DNA from: Hyunsoonleella aquatilis
GTDB taxonomy: Bacteria; Bacteroidota; Bacteroidia; Flavobacteriales; Flavobacteriaceae
NCBI RefSeq assembly: GCF_014270105.1
Contig: NZ_JACNMF010000003.1
Span: 372,001 to 436,000 of the forward strand
Length of the DNA stretch: 64,000 bases
Direction: 5' to 3'
The number at the start of each line of letters is the position of its first letter. Within the stretch, counting starts at the first letter, position 1. The notes under the pieces were generated by a model. It did not search any database, was not told the origin of the DNA, and worked only from the letters and a program-made list of their open reading frames with translations. This document shows positions 1 through 9,090 of the stretch, piece after piece. A program made the translations under genes and the position numbers.

Positions 1-621
1 GCAATGATTCTAATGATTGCCCACTGGAATTGGATGGATCCTGCCATTGCCAACCTACAACCGGTTCTGAATAGTTATTGGCTAATGATTCACGTGGCGG
101 TAATCGTGGCCAGTTATGGGCCTTTTGCATTAGGTATGATATTGGGTGTAGTCGCATTGCTGTTAATGGTGTTTACCACAGAAAAAAATAAAAAGGTAAT
201 GTCCTTGAACATTCAGGAGTTGACCATTATCAATGAAATGGCACTAACCGTTGGATTGGTAATGTTGACCATCGGGAACTTCCTTGGAGGCATGTGGGCC
301 AATGAAAGTTGGGGGCGCTATTGGGGATGGGATCCCAAGGAAACTTGGGCACTTATCAGTATTATGATTTATGCCTTTGTGATTCATATGCGATTGGTAC
401 CTGGTCTTCGTGGCCGCTGGTTTTTTAATTTGATGTCGATTGTAGCCTTCTCAAGTATTTTGATGACCTATTTTGGGGTGAATTTCTATTTGGCAGGATT
501 GCATTCATACGCCAGTGGTGACCAAATCGTGAGTTTGAAATTCATAGGTATAGCTTGTGGGTTTGTTGCTGTCCTTGGATTCTTTGCGTATCGGGGTTAT
601 GCGAAATATTATAAAAAATAA
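1..621 (+). CDS. ccsA: Cytochrome c assembly protein CcsA/ResC-like, C-terminal part (cut by window edge)
   Basis: The frame is open to base 1, so the gene begins outside the window. The visible 206 residues hold several membrane spans and the heme-handling WWD-type signature WGRYWGWDPKETW (about residues 103-115 counted from the ATG at 4). Histidines flank it on neighbouring helices (near residues 30, 128 and 167). In the CcsA/CcsB family this signature presents heme at the outer face of the inner membrane for attachment to apocytochrome c. The family assignment is firm. Whether the full protein is a CcsB-CcsA fusion, as is common in Bacteroidota, cannot be seen here. Confidence 0.9.
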   Translation, partial: AMILMIAHWNWMDPAIANLQPVLNSYWLMIHVAVIVASYGPFALGMILGVVALLLMVFTTEKNKKVMSLNIQELTIINEMALTVGLVMLTIGNFLGGMWANESWGRYWGWDPKETWALISIMIYAFVIHMRLVPGLRGRWFFNLMSIVAFSSILMTYFGVNFYLAGLHSYASGDQIVSLKFIGIACGFVAVLGFFAYRGYAKYYKK

Positions 622-680
622 GTCCCCTCATTCAAATTAACTTTTCTTTGGATTCAATTTAATTGTTGATGTGAATCCCA

Positions 681-688
681 TAATTTTG
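681..688 (+). promoter_or_regulatory. -7 box of the mscL promoter
   Basis: TAATTTTG matches the Bacteroidota -7 consensus TAnnTTTG and lies 16 nt before the mscL start codon. No TTG -33 element sits at the ideal distance, so only the -7 box is claimed. Confidence 0.5.
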
Positions 689-704
689 CACAAAACAAAA
701 AATT

Positions 705-1154
705 ATGGCGAAGCAATTATTTAAAGAATTCAAGGAGTTTGCAGTAAAAGGTAATATGATGGATATGGCCATTGGTATTATCATCGGTGCGGCATTTAAC
801 AAAGTGATAGACGTATTAGTGAAAAAGGTGATGTTACCCCCTTTATCTTTACTCACCAATGGAGTGAATTTTCAAAACAAAAAAATTATTCTGCAGGAAG
901 CCTCTAATGCTGCAGACGGCAAGGTTATCACTGAGGAAGTGGCTATTGGTTACGGGGCTTTAGGTGAAGCTTTTTTGGATTTTATCATTATCGGTTTCAC
1001 GGTGTTTATCGTCGTCAAATTTATGAACCGATTGAAAAAGAAAGCGCAAGATACAACTGATGATACCGTGGTGACCCCAAAGGATATCGAACTATTGGAC
1101 AAGCTTACAAAGTTGATGGAGGAGCAAAATGCATTGTTGAAGTCTAAAAGCTAG
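705..1154 (+). CDS. mscL: Large-conductance mechanosensitive channel MscL
   Basis: The 149-residue protein begins with an amphipathic helix (KEFKEFAVKGNMMDMAIG). Two transmembrane helices follow, at about residues 18-45 and 88-108, joined by a longer periplasmic loop than in E. coli, and then a charged cytoplasmic helix. MscL is a homopentamer that opens under membrane tension to release solutes in hypo-osmotic shock. The gene stands alone, with its own -7 box upstream and a convergent HAD gene 2 nt after its stop. Confidence 0.93.
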   Translation: MAKQLFKEFKEFAVKGNMMDMAIGIIIGAAFNKVIDVLVKKVMLPPLSLLTNGVNFQNKKIILQEASNAADGKVITEEVAIGYGALGEAFLDFIIIGFTVFIVVKFMNRLKKKAQDTTDDTVVTPKDIELLDKLTKLMEEQNALLKSKS

Positions 1155-1156
1155 TT

Positions 1157-1834
1157 TTAGAAATCCACCTTTTTTCCATTGAATACACTACTGATTTTAT
1201 CAAAATAGATATCCTTAAAGTCAGTAATCACTTGATCGGCTTTGGAATAGTCTTGGTTTTTGGAGTGAAAACTATCATAGCCCACACAATAGATGCCTGC
1301 AGACTTTGAAGCCTGAATGCCATTTGTGGAGTCTTCGATTACGATACATTCTTCTCTTTTGAAACCTGAAGCTTCTGCTGCTTTTTCAAAAATTTCAGGA
1401 TGCGGTTTAGATTGTTTTAAGTCACCACCACTCAATTTCGCCTTAAAGTAGGGGTTCAATTCAAAACGTTCAAAAATCATGTTGATACTGGTCATGGCTG
1501 CTGAGGAACCTAAAACCAATGTTAGTCCATTTTCATGATAGTTTTTTATTAGATCCAAGACCCCATCGATTAAATCCAAATCTGAATTTTTATCAAAAAA
1601 CTGCTTGTAATACCTGCGTTTGATGGTCACTAAGGTTTCAGGACTTTCTTTTAAACTGAAATGGTCGCACAGACGTTTGCAAATATTTAAAGTAGATTGG
1701 CCAGTAAAGGAATTGTAAAGTTCTCTTGAAACGTCAATTCCTACTTCATCAAACATGTCATTATAGGCTTTATGGTGCATGGGTTCACTGTCGATAATCA
1801 CCCCATCCATATCAAAAATAACAGCTTTTAGCAT
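1157..1834 (-). CDS. HAD-superfamily hydrolase, beta-phosphoglucomutase/phosphatase-like
   Basis: The 225 residues carry the full set of HAD motifs: the nucleophile motif DMDGVIIDSEP (Asp8 and Asp10), motif II in LGSSAA, the lysine of KQSKPHPEIF and the acidic motif VIEDSTNGIQAS. A helical cap lies between motifs I and II, as in the PgmB/GS1 subgroup. These enzymes hydrolyse or isomerise small phosphorylated sugars or related metabolites. The exact substrate cannot be read from the sequence. The gene is convergent with mscL. Confidence 0.8.
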   Translation of the reverse strand: MLKAVIFDMDGVIIDSEPMHHKAYNDMFDEVGIDVSRELYNSFTGQSTLNICKRLCDHFSLKESPETLVTIKRRYYKQFFDKNSDLDLIDGVLDLIKNYHENGLTLVLGSSAAMTSINMIFERFELNPYFKAKLSGGDLKQSKPHPEIFEKAAEASGFKREECIVIEDSTNGIQASKSAGIYCVGYDSFHSKNQDYSKADQVITDFKDIYFDKISSVFNGKKVDF

Positions 1835-2029
1835 CCAAAAAAGTTTTTGCGAAGATAGCCTAACTGTAAAACATCACCTAAAGAATTCATTTTGTAAATA
1901 GAAATTAATTCAACATCTTTGTTACATGATTGCATAAGTTGACTTCCAGCTATTTCGAGAATTGCTCTCGAGTACAAAAGACTGAACACTTTCGGTTTGG
2001 TTCAATATATATGTTTTAAACTATTCAAA

Positions 2030-3442
2030 ATGCAATCAAAATCAAATAAAATCACCTTTAAACAATTTCTAAAGTATCTTAAAATCGCCATAACCGGCAA
2101 GGAGCAAGAATTTACTTCTGGTAGTATTCGAAGGGCAGTTTTTATGCTGTCCATCCCTATGATTTTGGAAATGCTCATGGAGTCCATTTTTGCTATTGTG
2201 GATATCATGTATGTATCCCAAGTTAGCGTTAATGCAGTAGCTACTATAGGTCTCACGGAATCTGTAATTACATTAGTATATGCAGTGGCCATAGGTTTAA
2301 GTATGGCGGCCACGGCTATTGTTGCCAGAAGGGTGGGGGAACAGGATATAAAAGGTGCCTCAACTGCAGCCGTTCAGGTTATATTTCTAGGTATAGCGGT
2401 GGCAGCAGTTATCAGTGTTATTGGAATAATTTATCCGAAGGAAATTTTGGGGCTAATGGGCGGTGAGCCCGATTTAATTGAAGAAGGTTTTGGTTATACG
2501 AAAGTACTTTTAGGTGGTAACGTTACCATCATGCTCCTGTTTTTAATCAATGCTATTTTTAGGGGAGCAGGAGATGCTTCTGTAGCTATGTGGACACTAG
2601 TGTTGTCCAACGGGCTAAATATCATTCTCGACCCTATTTTTATTTTTGGCTTTGGCCCAGTACCTGCCTTTGGGGTTGAAGGCGCGGCTATTGCCACAAC
2701 CATTGGCAGGGGTACTGCAGTGGTATTTCAATTGGCCGTGCTGTTTTTCGGATTTAGTAAAATTAAGGTGGGTATTCCCGATTTAGCATTACAGGTGGGT
2801 GTTATGCTGAATCTCATAAAAGTGTCGATTGGCGGTATTGGTCAGTTTTTAATCGGCACGTCCTCCTGGGTATTTTTAATGCGAATTATGAGTGAATTCG
2901 GTAGTGAAGTCTTGGCTGGATACACCATAGCTATACGTGTGATGATGTTTACATTGATGCCCGCATGGGGCATGAGTAATGCGGCGGCTACATTGGTGGG
3001 ACAAAACTTGGGAGCCCAGAAACCCGATCGTGCTGAACAATCCGTTTGGAAAACCGGAAAGTACTGTGCCATTTTTATGGGAGTAGTTTCTATCATCTAT
3101 TTGGTGTTTTCGCCACAGATTATTGGGTTGTTTAACCAGACGCCAAATGTCGTAAAATATGGAGGCCAGTGTTTGAGAGTGTTGGCCGCAGGTTATATTT
3201 TTTATGCTTACGGTATGGTAGTTATCAATGCCTTTAATGGAGCAGGTGATACCAAAACGCCAACGTATATCAACTTTGTCTGCTTCTGGCTGTTGCAATT
3301 GCCTTTTGCTTATTTGATGGCACTTACCCTCGATTTTGGACCATCAGGTGTATTTTGGGCAATTACTTTGACGGAAGTATTGATAGCAGTAATTGCGATA
3401 GTTTGGTTCAAGAACGGAAATTGGAAACGCGTTCAGGTTTAA
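2030..3442 (+). CDS. MATE family multidrug/sodium efflux transporter
   Basis: About 12 hydrophobic spans in two similar halves, with the MATE N-terminal pattern RRAVFMLSIPMILEMLMESIFAIVD and a matching second-half entry, identify a MATE antiporter that exports cationic compounds in exchange for Na+ or H+. The frame is open 11 codons further upstream to a TTG at 1997. The ATG at 2030 (470 aa) is preferred because the extra residues add nothing recognisable. The next gene follows after 3 nt, so the two are probably cotranscribed. Confidence 0.87.
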   Translation: MQSKSNKITFKQFLKYLKIAITGKEQEFTSGSIRRAVFMLSIPMILEMLMESIFAIVDIMYVSQVSVNAVATIGLTESVITLVYAVAIGLSMAATAIVARRVGEQDIKGASTAAVQVIFLGIAVAAVISVIGIIYPKEILGLMGGEPDLIEEGFGYTKVLLGGNVTIMLLFLINAIFRGAGDASVAMWTLVLSNGLNIILDPIFIFGFGPVPAFGVEGAAIATTIGRGTAVVFQLAVLFFGFSKIKVGIPDLALQVGVMLNLIKVSIGGIGQFLIGTSSWVFLMRIMSEFGSEVLAGYTIAIRVMMFTLMPAWGMSNAAATLVGQNLGAQKPDRAEQSVWKTGKYCAIFMGVVSIIYLVFSPQIIGLFNQTPNVVKYGGQCLRVLAAGYIFYAYGMVVINAFNGAGDTKTPTYINFVCFWLLQLPFAYLMALTLDFGPSGVFWAITLTEVLIAVIAIVWFKNGNWKRVQV

Positions 3443-3445
3443 ATC

Positions 3446-4234
3446 ATGGCGACTGCATTAATTGACCAAATCGGAAGACGACTTTGCCTTTCTGAAACTC
3501 CCAAAAGGATTGTGTCTTTGGTCCCAAGCCAAACGGAGTTGTTATGTGATTTGGGTTTGGAAGATAATCTTGTCGGCGTTACAAAGTTCTGTGTTCATCC
3601 CAAGCACATAAAATCCAAGGCAAAAGTTATTGGTGGCACAAAACAGGTGAATTTTGAGAAAATCAAAACAGTAAAACCGGATATCATTTTATGCAATAAG
3701 GAAGAGAATACAAAAGCAATAGTTGAAGTGTGCGGAACCATTTGCCCTGTTCACGTTTCGGATATTTTTGACTTGGATGATAGCTTAGAACTTGTAAAAC
3801 AGTACGGACAGTTGTTTATAAAGGAAGATGAAGCAAAAGTCCTGATTGATAAAATTCAGGGAGAAGCGTCGCGTTTTGAAAGTTTTATTGAAAACTATAA
3901 ATCCCTAAAAACGATTTATTTCATATGGAAAAACCCTTGGATGGTTGCAGGAGGGTCAACGTTTATTGAGTATTTGATGCAATTGAACCGTTTCGAAAAT
4001 TTTTACGACAGTGAAAACCGCTACCCAGAAATCCAACTAAATATTGAAGAAGAGGTGGATTTGGTATTATTGTCAAGTGAGCCGTTTCCTTTCAAGGAAG
4101 TAAATAAAAAAGAACTACAAGAATTCTACCCAAATGCCAAAATTCTATTGGTAGATGGGGAATACTTCTCTTGGTATGGCTCTAGATTGGTGAAAGCTTT
4201 CGATTATTTTAAATCGCTTCGTTCCAATCTTTAG
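3446..4234 (+). CDS. Helical-backbone metal receptor (BtuF-like, apparently cytoplasmic)
   Basis: The 262 residues begin directly with the periplasmic-binding-protein class III fold (RIVSLVPSQTELLCDLGLEDNLVGVT). The motif KPDIILCNKEEN and a C-terminal lobe follow. The family binds cobalamin, heme or siderophores for ABC importers. This protein has no signal peptide or lipobox, and no ABC permease or ATPase is nearby, so it may be a cytosolic variant with another role. It sits 3 nt after the MATE gene. A short minus-strand ORF overlaps its last 26 nt. Confidence 0.72.
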   Translation: MATALIDQIGRRLCLSETPKRIVSLVPSQTELLCDLGLEDNLVGVTKFCVHPKHIKSKAKVIGGTKQVNFEKIKTVKPDIILCNKEENTKAIVEVCGTICPVHVSDIFDLDDSLELVKQYGQLFIKEDEAKVLIDKIQGEASRFESFIENYKSLKTIYFIWKNPWMVAGGSTFIEYLMQLNRFENFYDSENRYPEIQLNIEEEVDLVLLSSEPFPFKEVNKKELQEFYPNAKILLVDGEYFSWYGSRLVKAFDYFKSLRSNL

Positions 4235-4355
4235 AATATTCAACTTTGGTAACATCGTCAACAAAGTTTGCAATTCTTTTTTCTACTTCTTTTAAGCTCA
4301 CTAGCGGATTAACGATGGCCTTAATTTTGCCAACTCTGCAAAAATGGGGATTCAT
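4209..4355 (-). CDS. Small hypothetical protein (48 aa), tail-to-tail overlap
   Basis: This is an ATG-to-TAA frame of 48 residues that starts MNPHFCRVGKIKAIVNPL and ends KVEYSKDWNEAI. It is rich in Lys, Val, Glu and Ile, with helix-forming stretches (SLKEVEKRIANFVDDV), and looks like a genuine small cytoplasmic protein. It fills an otherwise empty gap and overlaps the 3' end of the metal-receptor gene by 26 nt on the opposite strand. I do not recognise a family. It could be a chance frame, but its amino-acid make-up argues against that. Confidence 0.42.
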   Translation of the reverse strand: MNPHFCRVGKIKAIVNPLVSLKEVEKRIANFVDDVTKVEYSKDWNEAI

Positions 4356-4432
4356 AATATTCTGTTTTTAAGTAAAGTACGAGAAAAAACGTCTTTTGGA
4401 CGTGACGGAATTGTTAAGAAAACACTAAAGTT

Positions 4433-4630
4433 TTAAGAAGCTTGCTGATGTTGTTCCCTGTAAAGATAATTCAGCTTATTGATTTTATCGAGGAGCTTTA
4501 TCGCCTCGTATTCCGCGAAGTCGCTCAAAGGGGCGTCTGTCTGCCTAAAATTATAAGCACGCTCCATGAGCTTTTTATACTTTTTATTCAGCTTGATTTG
4601 GTGACTTTTTATAGCTTCAATTCTGTTCAT
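4433..4630 (-). CDS. Small conserved-looking protein, Lacal_2735-like
   Basis: The 65 residues form a charged, helical protein (NKKYKKLMERAYNFRQTDAPLSDFAEYEA). The KKYKKLMEEAY...D...AEADA pattern resembles the short flavobacterial proteins named Lacal_2735 family. The function of that family is unknown. There is no signal peptide or membrane span. It is probably a separate transcription unit from the DUF4197 gene, which reads in the same direction upstream. The family match is from memory of the pattern and is tentative. Confidence 0.6.
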   Translation of the reverse strand: MNRIEAIKSHQIKLNKKYKKLMERAYNFRQTDAPLSDFAEYEAIKLLDKINKLNYLYREQHQQAS

Positions 4631-4719
4631 AACATGCTAAAAACGAGAGTACTTAAAATTACATTTTTTATTGAGAACTCAAAAGAAAATCACCTCAAAT
4701 TTTGAAAAGTACAACTCCT

Positions 4720-5424
4720 CTAATCCTGAAGGGCAAACACCTTTTTCAATAAATCCGTAGTTCTTGAGCCTATTTTATTTCTAATTTCCTTTTCTTCGAC
4801 GGCTATCATGGTAAACACACCGTTCAATGCCTCATTGGTCACATAGTCCGTTAAATCTGGATTCACATCCTTGGTAAAAGGAATATTATTGTATTTGGTA
4901 ATCAAATTACTCCAGATATCATCGGCACCCACTTTGCTAAACGAATTTTTAATCACGGGATTAAATTTATCATACAGCGCAGTCTGCGTTCTTCCCGTTA
5001 AATATTGGGTAGCCGCATCATCATTGCCCAAAAGAATTTGTTTTGCATCGTCAAAAGTGATGTCTTTCACAGCATTTACAAAAATAGGTGTAGCTTCTTT
5101 TACTGCGTCCTCGGCGGCACGGTTCAGTACTTTAAGTCCTTCGTCGGCCAATTTGCCCAAGCCGATGTCACGCAACGTTTTGTCTACTTTTTTAAGTTCT
5201 TCGGGCAAAAGGATTTTTACCAATTCATTGCGATAGAACCCATCCTTTTGGGTAAGCTTGGTGACCTGTTTGTCGATACCAAAATCCAAGGCTTGTCGCA
5301 GGCCAGAGGCAATATCGGCATTGGAAATAGTGCCTTCTTGTGGCAATTGGTTAATAACACCTTGCAGCTCGGCACACGCTGTTATATTGAAAATAAAGCA
5401 GACTAAAAAAAGTTTACGTATCAT
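4720..5424 (-). CDS. DUF4197 lipoprotein
   Basis: This 234-residue protein has a lipoprotein signal peptide with the lipobox cysteine at residue 17 (FNITACAEL). The rest is the DUF4197 domain: ISNADIASGLRQALDFGI, an acidic helical centre and the C-terminal DLTDYVTNEALNGVF. It is predicted to be anchored in the outer or inner membrane facing the periplasm. The role of DUF4197 is not established. The conserved blocks span the whole mature part and the length is normal for the family. Confidence 0.82.
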   Translation of the reverse strand: MIRKLFLVCFIFNITACAELQGVINQLPQEGTISNADIASGLRQALDFGIDKQVTKLTQKDGFYRNELVKILLPEELKKVDKTLRDIGLGKLADEGLKVLNRAAEDAVKEATPIFVNAVKDITFDDAKQILLGNDDAATQYLTGRTQTALYDKFNPVIKNSFSKVGADDIWSNLITKYNNIPFTKDVNPDLTDYVTNEALNGVFTMIAVEEKEIRNKIGSRTTDLLKKVFALQD

Positions 5425-5471
5425 GGTATTGGGTTTTTGGTTTCAAATATAAGATTAAGCAAAGAAATGAA

Positions 5472-5501
5472 AAGACACCCAAAGTAAAATTTGAGTGTCT
5501 T
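5472..5501 (-). terminator. Hairpin with T-rich tail on the minus strand
   Basis: AAGACACCCAAA and TTTGAGTGTCTT form a 12-nt stem with one mismatch. On the minus strand it is followed by TTTTCATTTCTTT. It lies 48 nt upstream of the DUF4197 start, in the same direction. It therefore either ends an unseen minus-strand transcript from the 5502-5690 gap or acts in the DUF4197 leader. Confidence 0.4.
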
Positions 5502-5702
5502 AGCTATATGAATCACATGAATCTAATTAATCCCTCAATTAATTGGATTGCTTTACCAATAAATAAGACACAGCATTTTTTGAAGGGTCACAATTTTTTT
5601 AATTTTTTTTTGAAGCCCGTGGAATTTGAAACTATTATTTGAGAAATACTATTTTAGCATAATTGTTGTTATGAAGAGGTTGAGTTTATATTGAACAAAA
5701 AA

Positions 5703-6821
5703 ATGAATTTTAGAAAATCGTTTATACGCTTTATTGCATTGTTGATACCAACAGTGATATTTGGCCAGATAAAAATTTCCGAAAATATCCAAACATCCTC
5801 AATTGCAAAGAACAATGAAAACGCCTTGTATTTCGTGGATTTTTGGGCCACTTGGTGCGGGCCGTGCATTCATGCATCTAAATATTTAAGTGCGTTACAA
5901 ATGCAGTATCCTGATAACTTTTATATTCTGTCTTTGAGCCAAGAAAATCCGGATGTGGTCAAACGTTTTATGAAGAAACATCGGATGGGACTTGCAGTGG
6001 CGATTGATTTTCAAGGTGAAACCTTTTCAAAATATAATATTTCAAGTTTGCCCTACGGGATTCTCTTTAATGCGAAAGGAGAACGATTGTGGGAAGGGCA
6101 TCCAGCTGAATTTAAGGATTATCATTTGGATGGCTATTTAAGTATCAACAAACAAAAAATAGCTTTGGACAAGATGTTTTTGTTGCAAAACACTCCAAAA
6201 ACATTCACCCAAAAAGAAGTTGTTTTCGAGAAGGATTTTGAAATCATAAAAATACCAGACTCACCATATTTTGAAATAAAAAAACATACGGATTTCTTTG
6301 AATTAAAAGGCAGTTTACAAGCTATTTTGGCGTATTCGAGCCATACTTATCAAAAACAAATTGATGTACCGTCTAAGTTTAATCATTCCTATCGTGTACG
6401 TTTTAAAAATGAAACAGATGTTTCCAGCAATCTATCCGATAGGATTTTAAAAGCCTTAAAGTTGGAGTATTCCAGTGATCTAGCCAACGGAGAGGCATTG
6501 GTTTTGAACATTAAAAACGCACGGTTTTGGGATGTCGATCAAATCGATTGGGGTAATGATTCTCCCCACTTTTTAATTGGGGATAGCGATTTAAAAGCGG
6601 ATAATGTATCCCTGAATCAAGTGGGGTATCAGTTGGCCAATCTTTTGGAGATCCCAGTGCTAATCAAAAATCAATCGGTTGCCAATGCTCTTCACGATTG
6701 GGAAATTCACTATAAATATTTCGAGTTAATGGCCTCGGGTTTAAGTGACACGTACGGTATCGAAGCGAAAAAGCAAGTGGCCACTTATCCAAAATATACC
6801 ATAAAAAAGAAGGCACCTTAA
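5703..6821 (+). CDS. Secreted thioredoxin-fold protein with long C-terminal extension
   Basis: A signal peptide (ending near IFGQIK) is followed by a TlpA/thioredoxin-like domain at about residues 25-150. Its redox motif WATWCGPC has cysteines 52 and 55, and SLPYGILF corresponds to the cis-proline region. The remaining 220 residues match no domain I know. It probably acts in the periplasm as a thiol reductase or in redox stress defence. The ATG at 5703 gives a better signal peptide than the in-frame TTG at 5691. A terminator hairpin overlaps the stop codon. Confidence 0.75.
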   Translation: MNFRKSFIRFIALLIPTVIFGQIKISENIQTSSIAKNNENALYFVDFWATWCGPCIHASKYLSALQMQYPDNFYILSLSQENPDVVKRFMKKHRMGLAVAIDFQGETFSKYNISSLPYGILFNAKGERLWEGHPAEFKDYHLDGYLSINKQKIALDKMFLLQNTPKTFTQKEVVFEKDFEIIKIPDSPYFEIKKHTDFFELKGSLQAILAYSSHTYQKQIDVPSKFNHSYRVRFKNETDVSSNLSDRILKALKLEYSSDLANGEALVLNIKNARFWDVDQIDWGNDSPHFLIGDSDLKADNVSLNQVGYQLANLLEIPVLIKNQSVANALHDWEIHYKYFELMASGLSDTYGIEAKKQVATYPKYTIKKKAP

Positions 6822-6832
6822 AAAGGTGCCTT
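6810..6832 (+). terminator. Rho-independent terminator overlapping the thioredoxin-like stop codon
   Basis: AAGGCACC and GGTGCCTT form a perfect 8-bp stem around TTAAAAA, and the TAA stop codon lies in the loop. The T-tract is short on both strands, so it may serve both this gene and the convergent OmpA gene. Confidence 0.55.
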
Positions 6833-6865
6833 ACTGTCAACAAACTAAAACTTAATCCTAGGGAT

Positions 6866-7963
6866 TTAGTTTTGGATTACTCTAAATTCGGTTCTTCTGT
6901 TTTTTCTGTGCTCACCTTCAGAACAGTCCACGCCGTTGGAACAACGGTTTACCAATCTAGACTCACCATATCCTTTTGCAGATAATCTACTCCTAGAAAT
7001 ACCTTTTGATACTAAGTAATTTACAACGGAATTAGCACGTTGTTGAGATAAAGACATGTTGAAATCATCATTGCCTCTAGAATCTGTATGAGACATTAAT
7101 TCAATACTAACAGGCTTGCTGTTTAATAATGGTAACAAAGTTTCATCAATAATTTTCTTAGAAGCTGGAGTGATACGAGCACTTCCCAATTCATAGAAAA
7201 TAGGTAAAACATTAGCATTTAAAAGACCACAATCCACTTCTTCCCAAGTGGTTAATCCACCTTTTTTGGCTAATACAGTTCTGGTAACAGTTTTTGATTG
7301 GGCTGGAATGGTCACACTTTTAGTGGTTGCGGGAGTTGCCAATACTTGGCGCGTGATGGTTTTGTACTCAGCGGGAATTTCGATTTCGTCCATTCTTGCA
7401 GGTGTTTTAATCACACGCTTTTTGTACGTAGTGCCACGTTCGGGTACAGGTACATTGCTAGTTGAGGCATCGCTAGAAAGTGTCGTAAAACTAACATCTT
7501 TAAACTGAGCTGGATACTCCACAAAACAGGCCACCATACAATCTTCCTTATTTGGAGAATCACAGGCAGTTTCCCTGTATTCCCAACCAGAAGTTTTTGG
7601 GTAGGTTTCGAAAGTTCTTGAGTCCGAACCGAAAGACGCAGGAATAATATTCAAATCGGTTCTTCCTTCTTTACTTACATAAGGCACTTCAATAGTTTCG
7701 TAAGTAGCAGGCACATAAACGAATTTTTTAGAAGCCTCCTTGATTAAAACACGTTCTTCAACGGTACGATAGGTGGCTGGCACCACTTCAAGCTTGGAAT
7801 ATGCTGGATAAACCTCAATAGTTTCTTCAACAGTTTTGAACTCGTCTTTAGTGATACATTTCACATAACACTTTCCGGGATCTGGATTAGCAGGTAAGTT
7901 TTGGGCTTGGGTAAGTCCGATGCCCAACATAAAAACTAGGCATAAAATAAAATTTGATTTCAT
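6866..7963 (-). CDS. OmpA-family outer membrane/peptidoglycan-binding protein
   Basis: A signal peptide is followed by about 210 residues of repeated VPATYxTVEE-like motifs (for example VVPATYRTVEE, YVPATYETIEV and EIPAEYKTITR). The C-terminal OmpA domain spans residues 250-365 (IFYELGSARI, LMSHTDSRGNDDFNMSLSQQRA, HRKNRRTEFRV). That domain binds peptidoglycan through the Asp and Arg seen here and so tethers the cell wall to the envelope. The repeat region is not a standard beta-barrel and its role is unknown. This is a monocistronic gene. Confidence 0.85.
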   Translation of the reverse strand: MKSNFILCLVFMLGIGLTQAQNLPANPDPGKCYVKCITKDEFKTVEETIEVYPAYSKLEVVPATYRTVEERVLIKEASKKFVYVPATYETIEVPYVSKEGRTDLNIIPASFGSDSRTFETYPKTSGWEYRETACDSPNKEDCMVACFVEYPAQFKDVSFTTLSSDASTSNVPVPERGTTYKKRVIKTPARMDEIEIPAEYKTITRQVLATPATTKSVTIPAQSKTVTRTVLAKKGGLTTWEEVDCGLLNANVLPIFYELGSARITPASKKIIDETLLPLLNSKPVSIELMSHTDSRGNDDFNMSLSQQRANSVVNYLVSKGISRSRLSAKGYGESRLVNRCSNGVDCSEGEHRKNRRTEFRVIQN

Positions 7964-8088
7964 AAAATTTACAAATTAGTTAATGGTAATTTTTTCTTCT
8001 GTTTGTGAGACACACAGAAAATTACAAAGTCACGATTAACATTTGGTTATTTTATAAAAAGGAAAATAAATATTTGAATTTCAGGTAT

Positions 8089-8943
8089 TTATGTAAAGAT
8101 AACCGTCTTGTTATTGTAGACCATTACCTTTCTGTTGGCGTGAAGTTTTACAGCATTGGCCAAAACGATTTTTTCTAAATCACGTCCTTTTGCAATCAAA
8201 TCTGAAATAGAATGCGCGTGGGTTACCCTTGTAACATCCTGTTCGATAATTGGGCCAGCATCCAGTTCTTCTGTAACATAGTGGCTCGTAGCACCAATGA
8301 TTTTTACACCGCGTTTATAGGCTGAATGGTAAGGTTTCGCTCCAACGAAAGCCGGTAAAAAGGAGTGGTGGATGTTGATGATTTTATTAGGATATTGATT
8401 GATGATTTTTTCTGAAACAATCTGCATATAACGCGCCAGAACAATAAAATCTACTTGATGTTCCTGAAGCAAAGCCGACTGCTGGTCTTCAGCCTCGCTT
8501 TTGGTGTCCTTAGTCACAGGAATATGATAAAACGGAATATCAAAGTTATGGGCAATATGCTCTAAATCTTTGTGGTTACTCACAATAAAGGGGATTTCTA
8601 AATTCAGCTCACCCGAATTGTAACGTCCTAATAAATCATATAAACAATGGTCATATTTCGAAATGAACAGTGCCATTTTCGGTTTCTTTTCCGAAGAATA
8701 AATACGCCATTTCATTCGAAATTTCTCAGCCAAGTCCCTTTTAAAACATTCCTTAAAACTTTCAGTAGAAAACTCGTCGGAATCAAATTCACTTTCCAGA
8801 CGCATAAAAAAGATATTCTGCTCACGGTCCACGTGCTGGTCTATATAAACAATATTGCCATCCTTTTTAGCAATAAAACTGGTAATATTGGCTATAATTC
8901 CCGAGCGGTCCTTACAATGTATTAAAATGGTAATCTTATTCAT
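8089..8943 (-). CDS. purU: Formyltetrahydrofolate deformylase PurU
   Basis: The 284 residues have an N-terminal ACT domain (ITILIHCKDRSGIIANITSFI). A formyltransferase domain follows, with NIHHSFLPAFVGAKPYHSAYKRG and the catalytic aspartate region TEELDAGPIIEQD. PurU hydrolyses 10-formyl-THF to formate and THF, balancing one-carbon pools and feeding formate to PurT-type purine synthesis. The length matches the E. coli enzyme (280 aa). It is divergent from icmF. Confidence 0.93.
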   Translation of the reverse strand: MNKITILIHCKDRSGIIANITSFIAKKDGNIVYIDQHVDREQNIFFMRLESEFDSDEFSTESFKECFKRDLAEKFRMKWRIYSSEKKPKMALFISKYDHCLYDLLGRYNSGELNLEIPFIVSNHKDLEHIAHNFDIPFYHIPVTKDTKSEAEDQQSALLQEHQVDFIVLARYMQIVSEKIINQYPNKIINIHHSFLPAFVGAKPYHSAYKRGVKIIGATSHYVTEELDAGPIIEQDVTRVTHAHSISDLIAKGRDLEKIVLANAVKLHANRKVMVYNNKTVIFT

Positions 8944-9090
8944 ATGAAATTCAAGTAACTGACCGTCAAAATTAAATTAAAAATATCTTTAGGAAGTGTA
9001 CCCTTAAATCTTTTAGATAATATTATGTAAACTCAATATTTTTTTGAATTATTCGTAAATTGCAAGCCATAATTTCAATATATTTTCAGA

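Noticed and set aside
1938-1975. CGAGAATTGCTCTCG hairpin before the MATE gene as a riboswitch
   Set aside because: A single short stem with no further conserved structure recognised.
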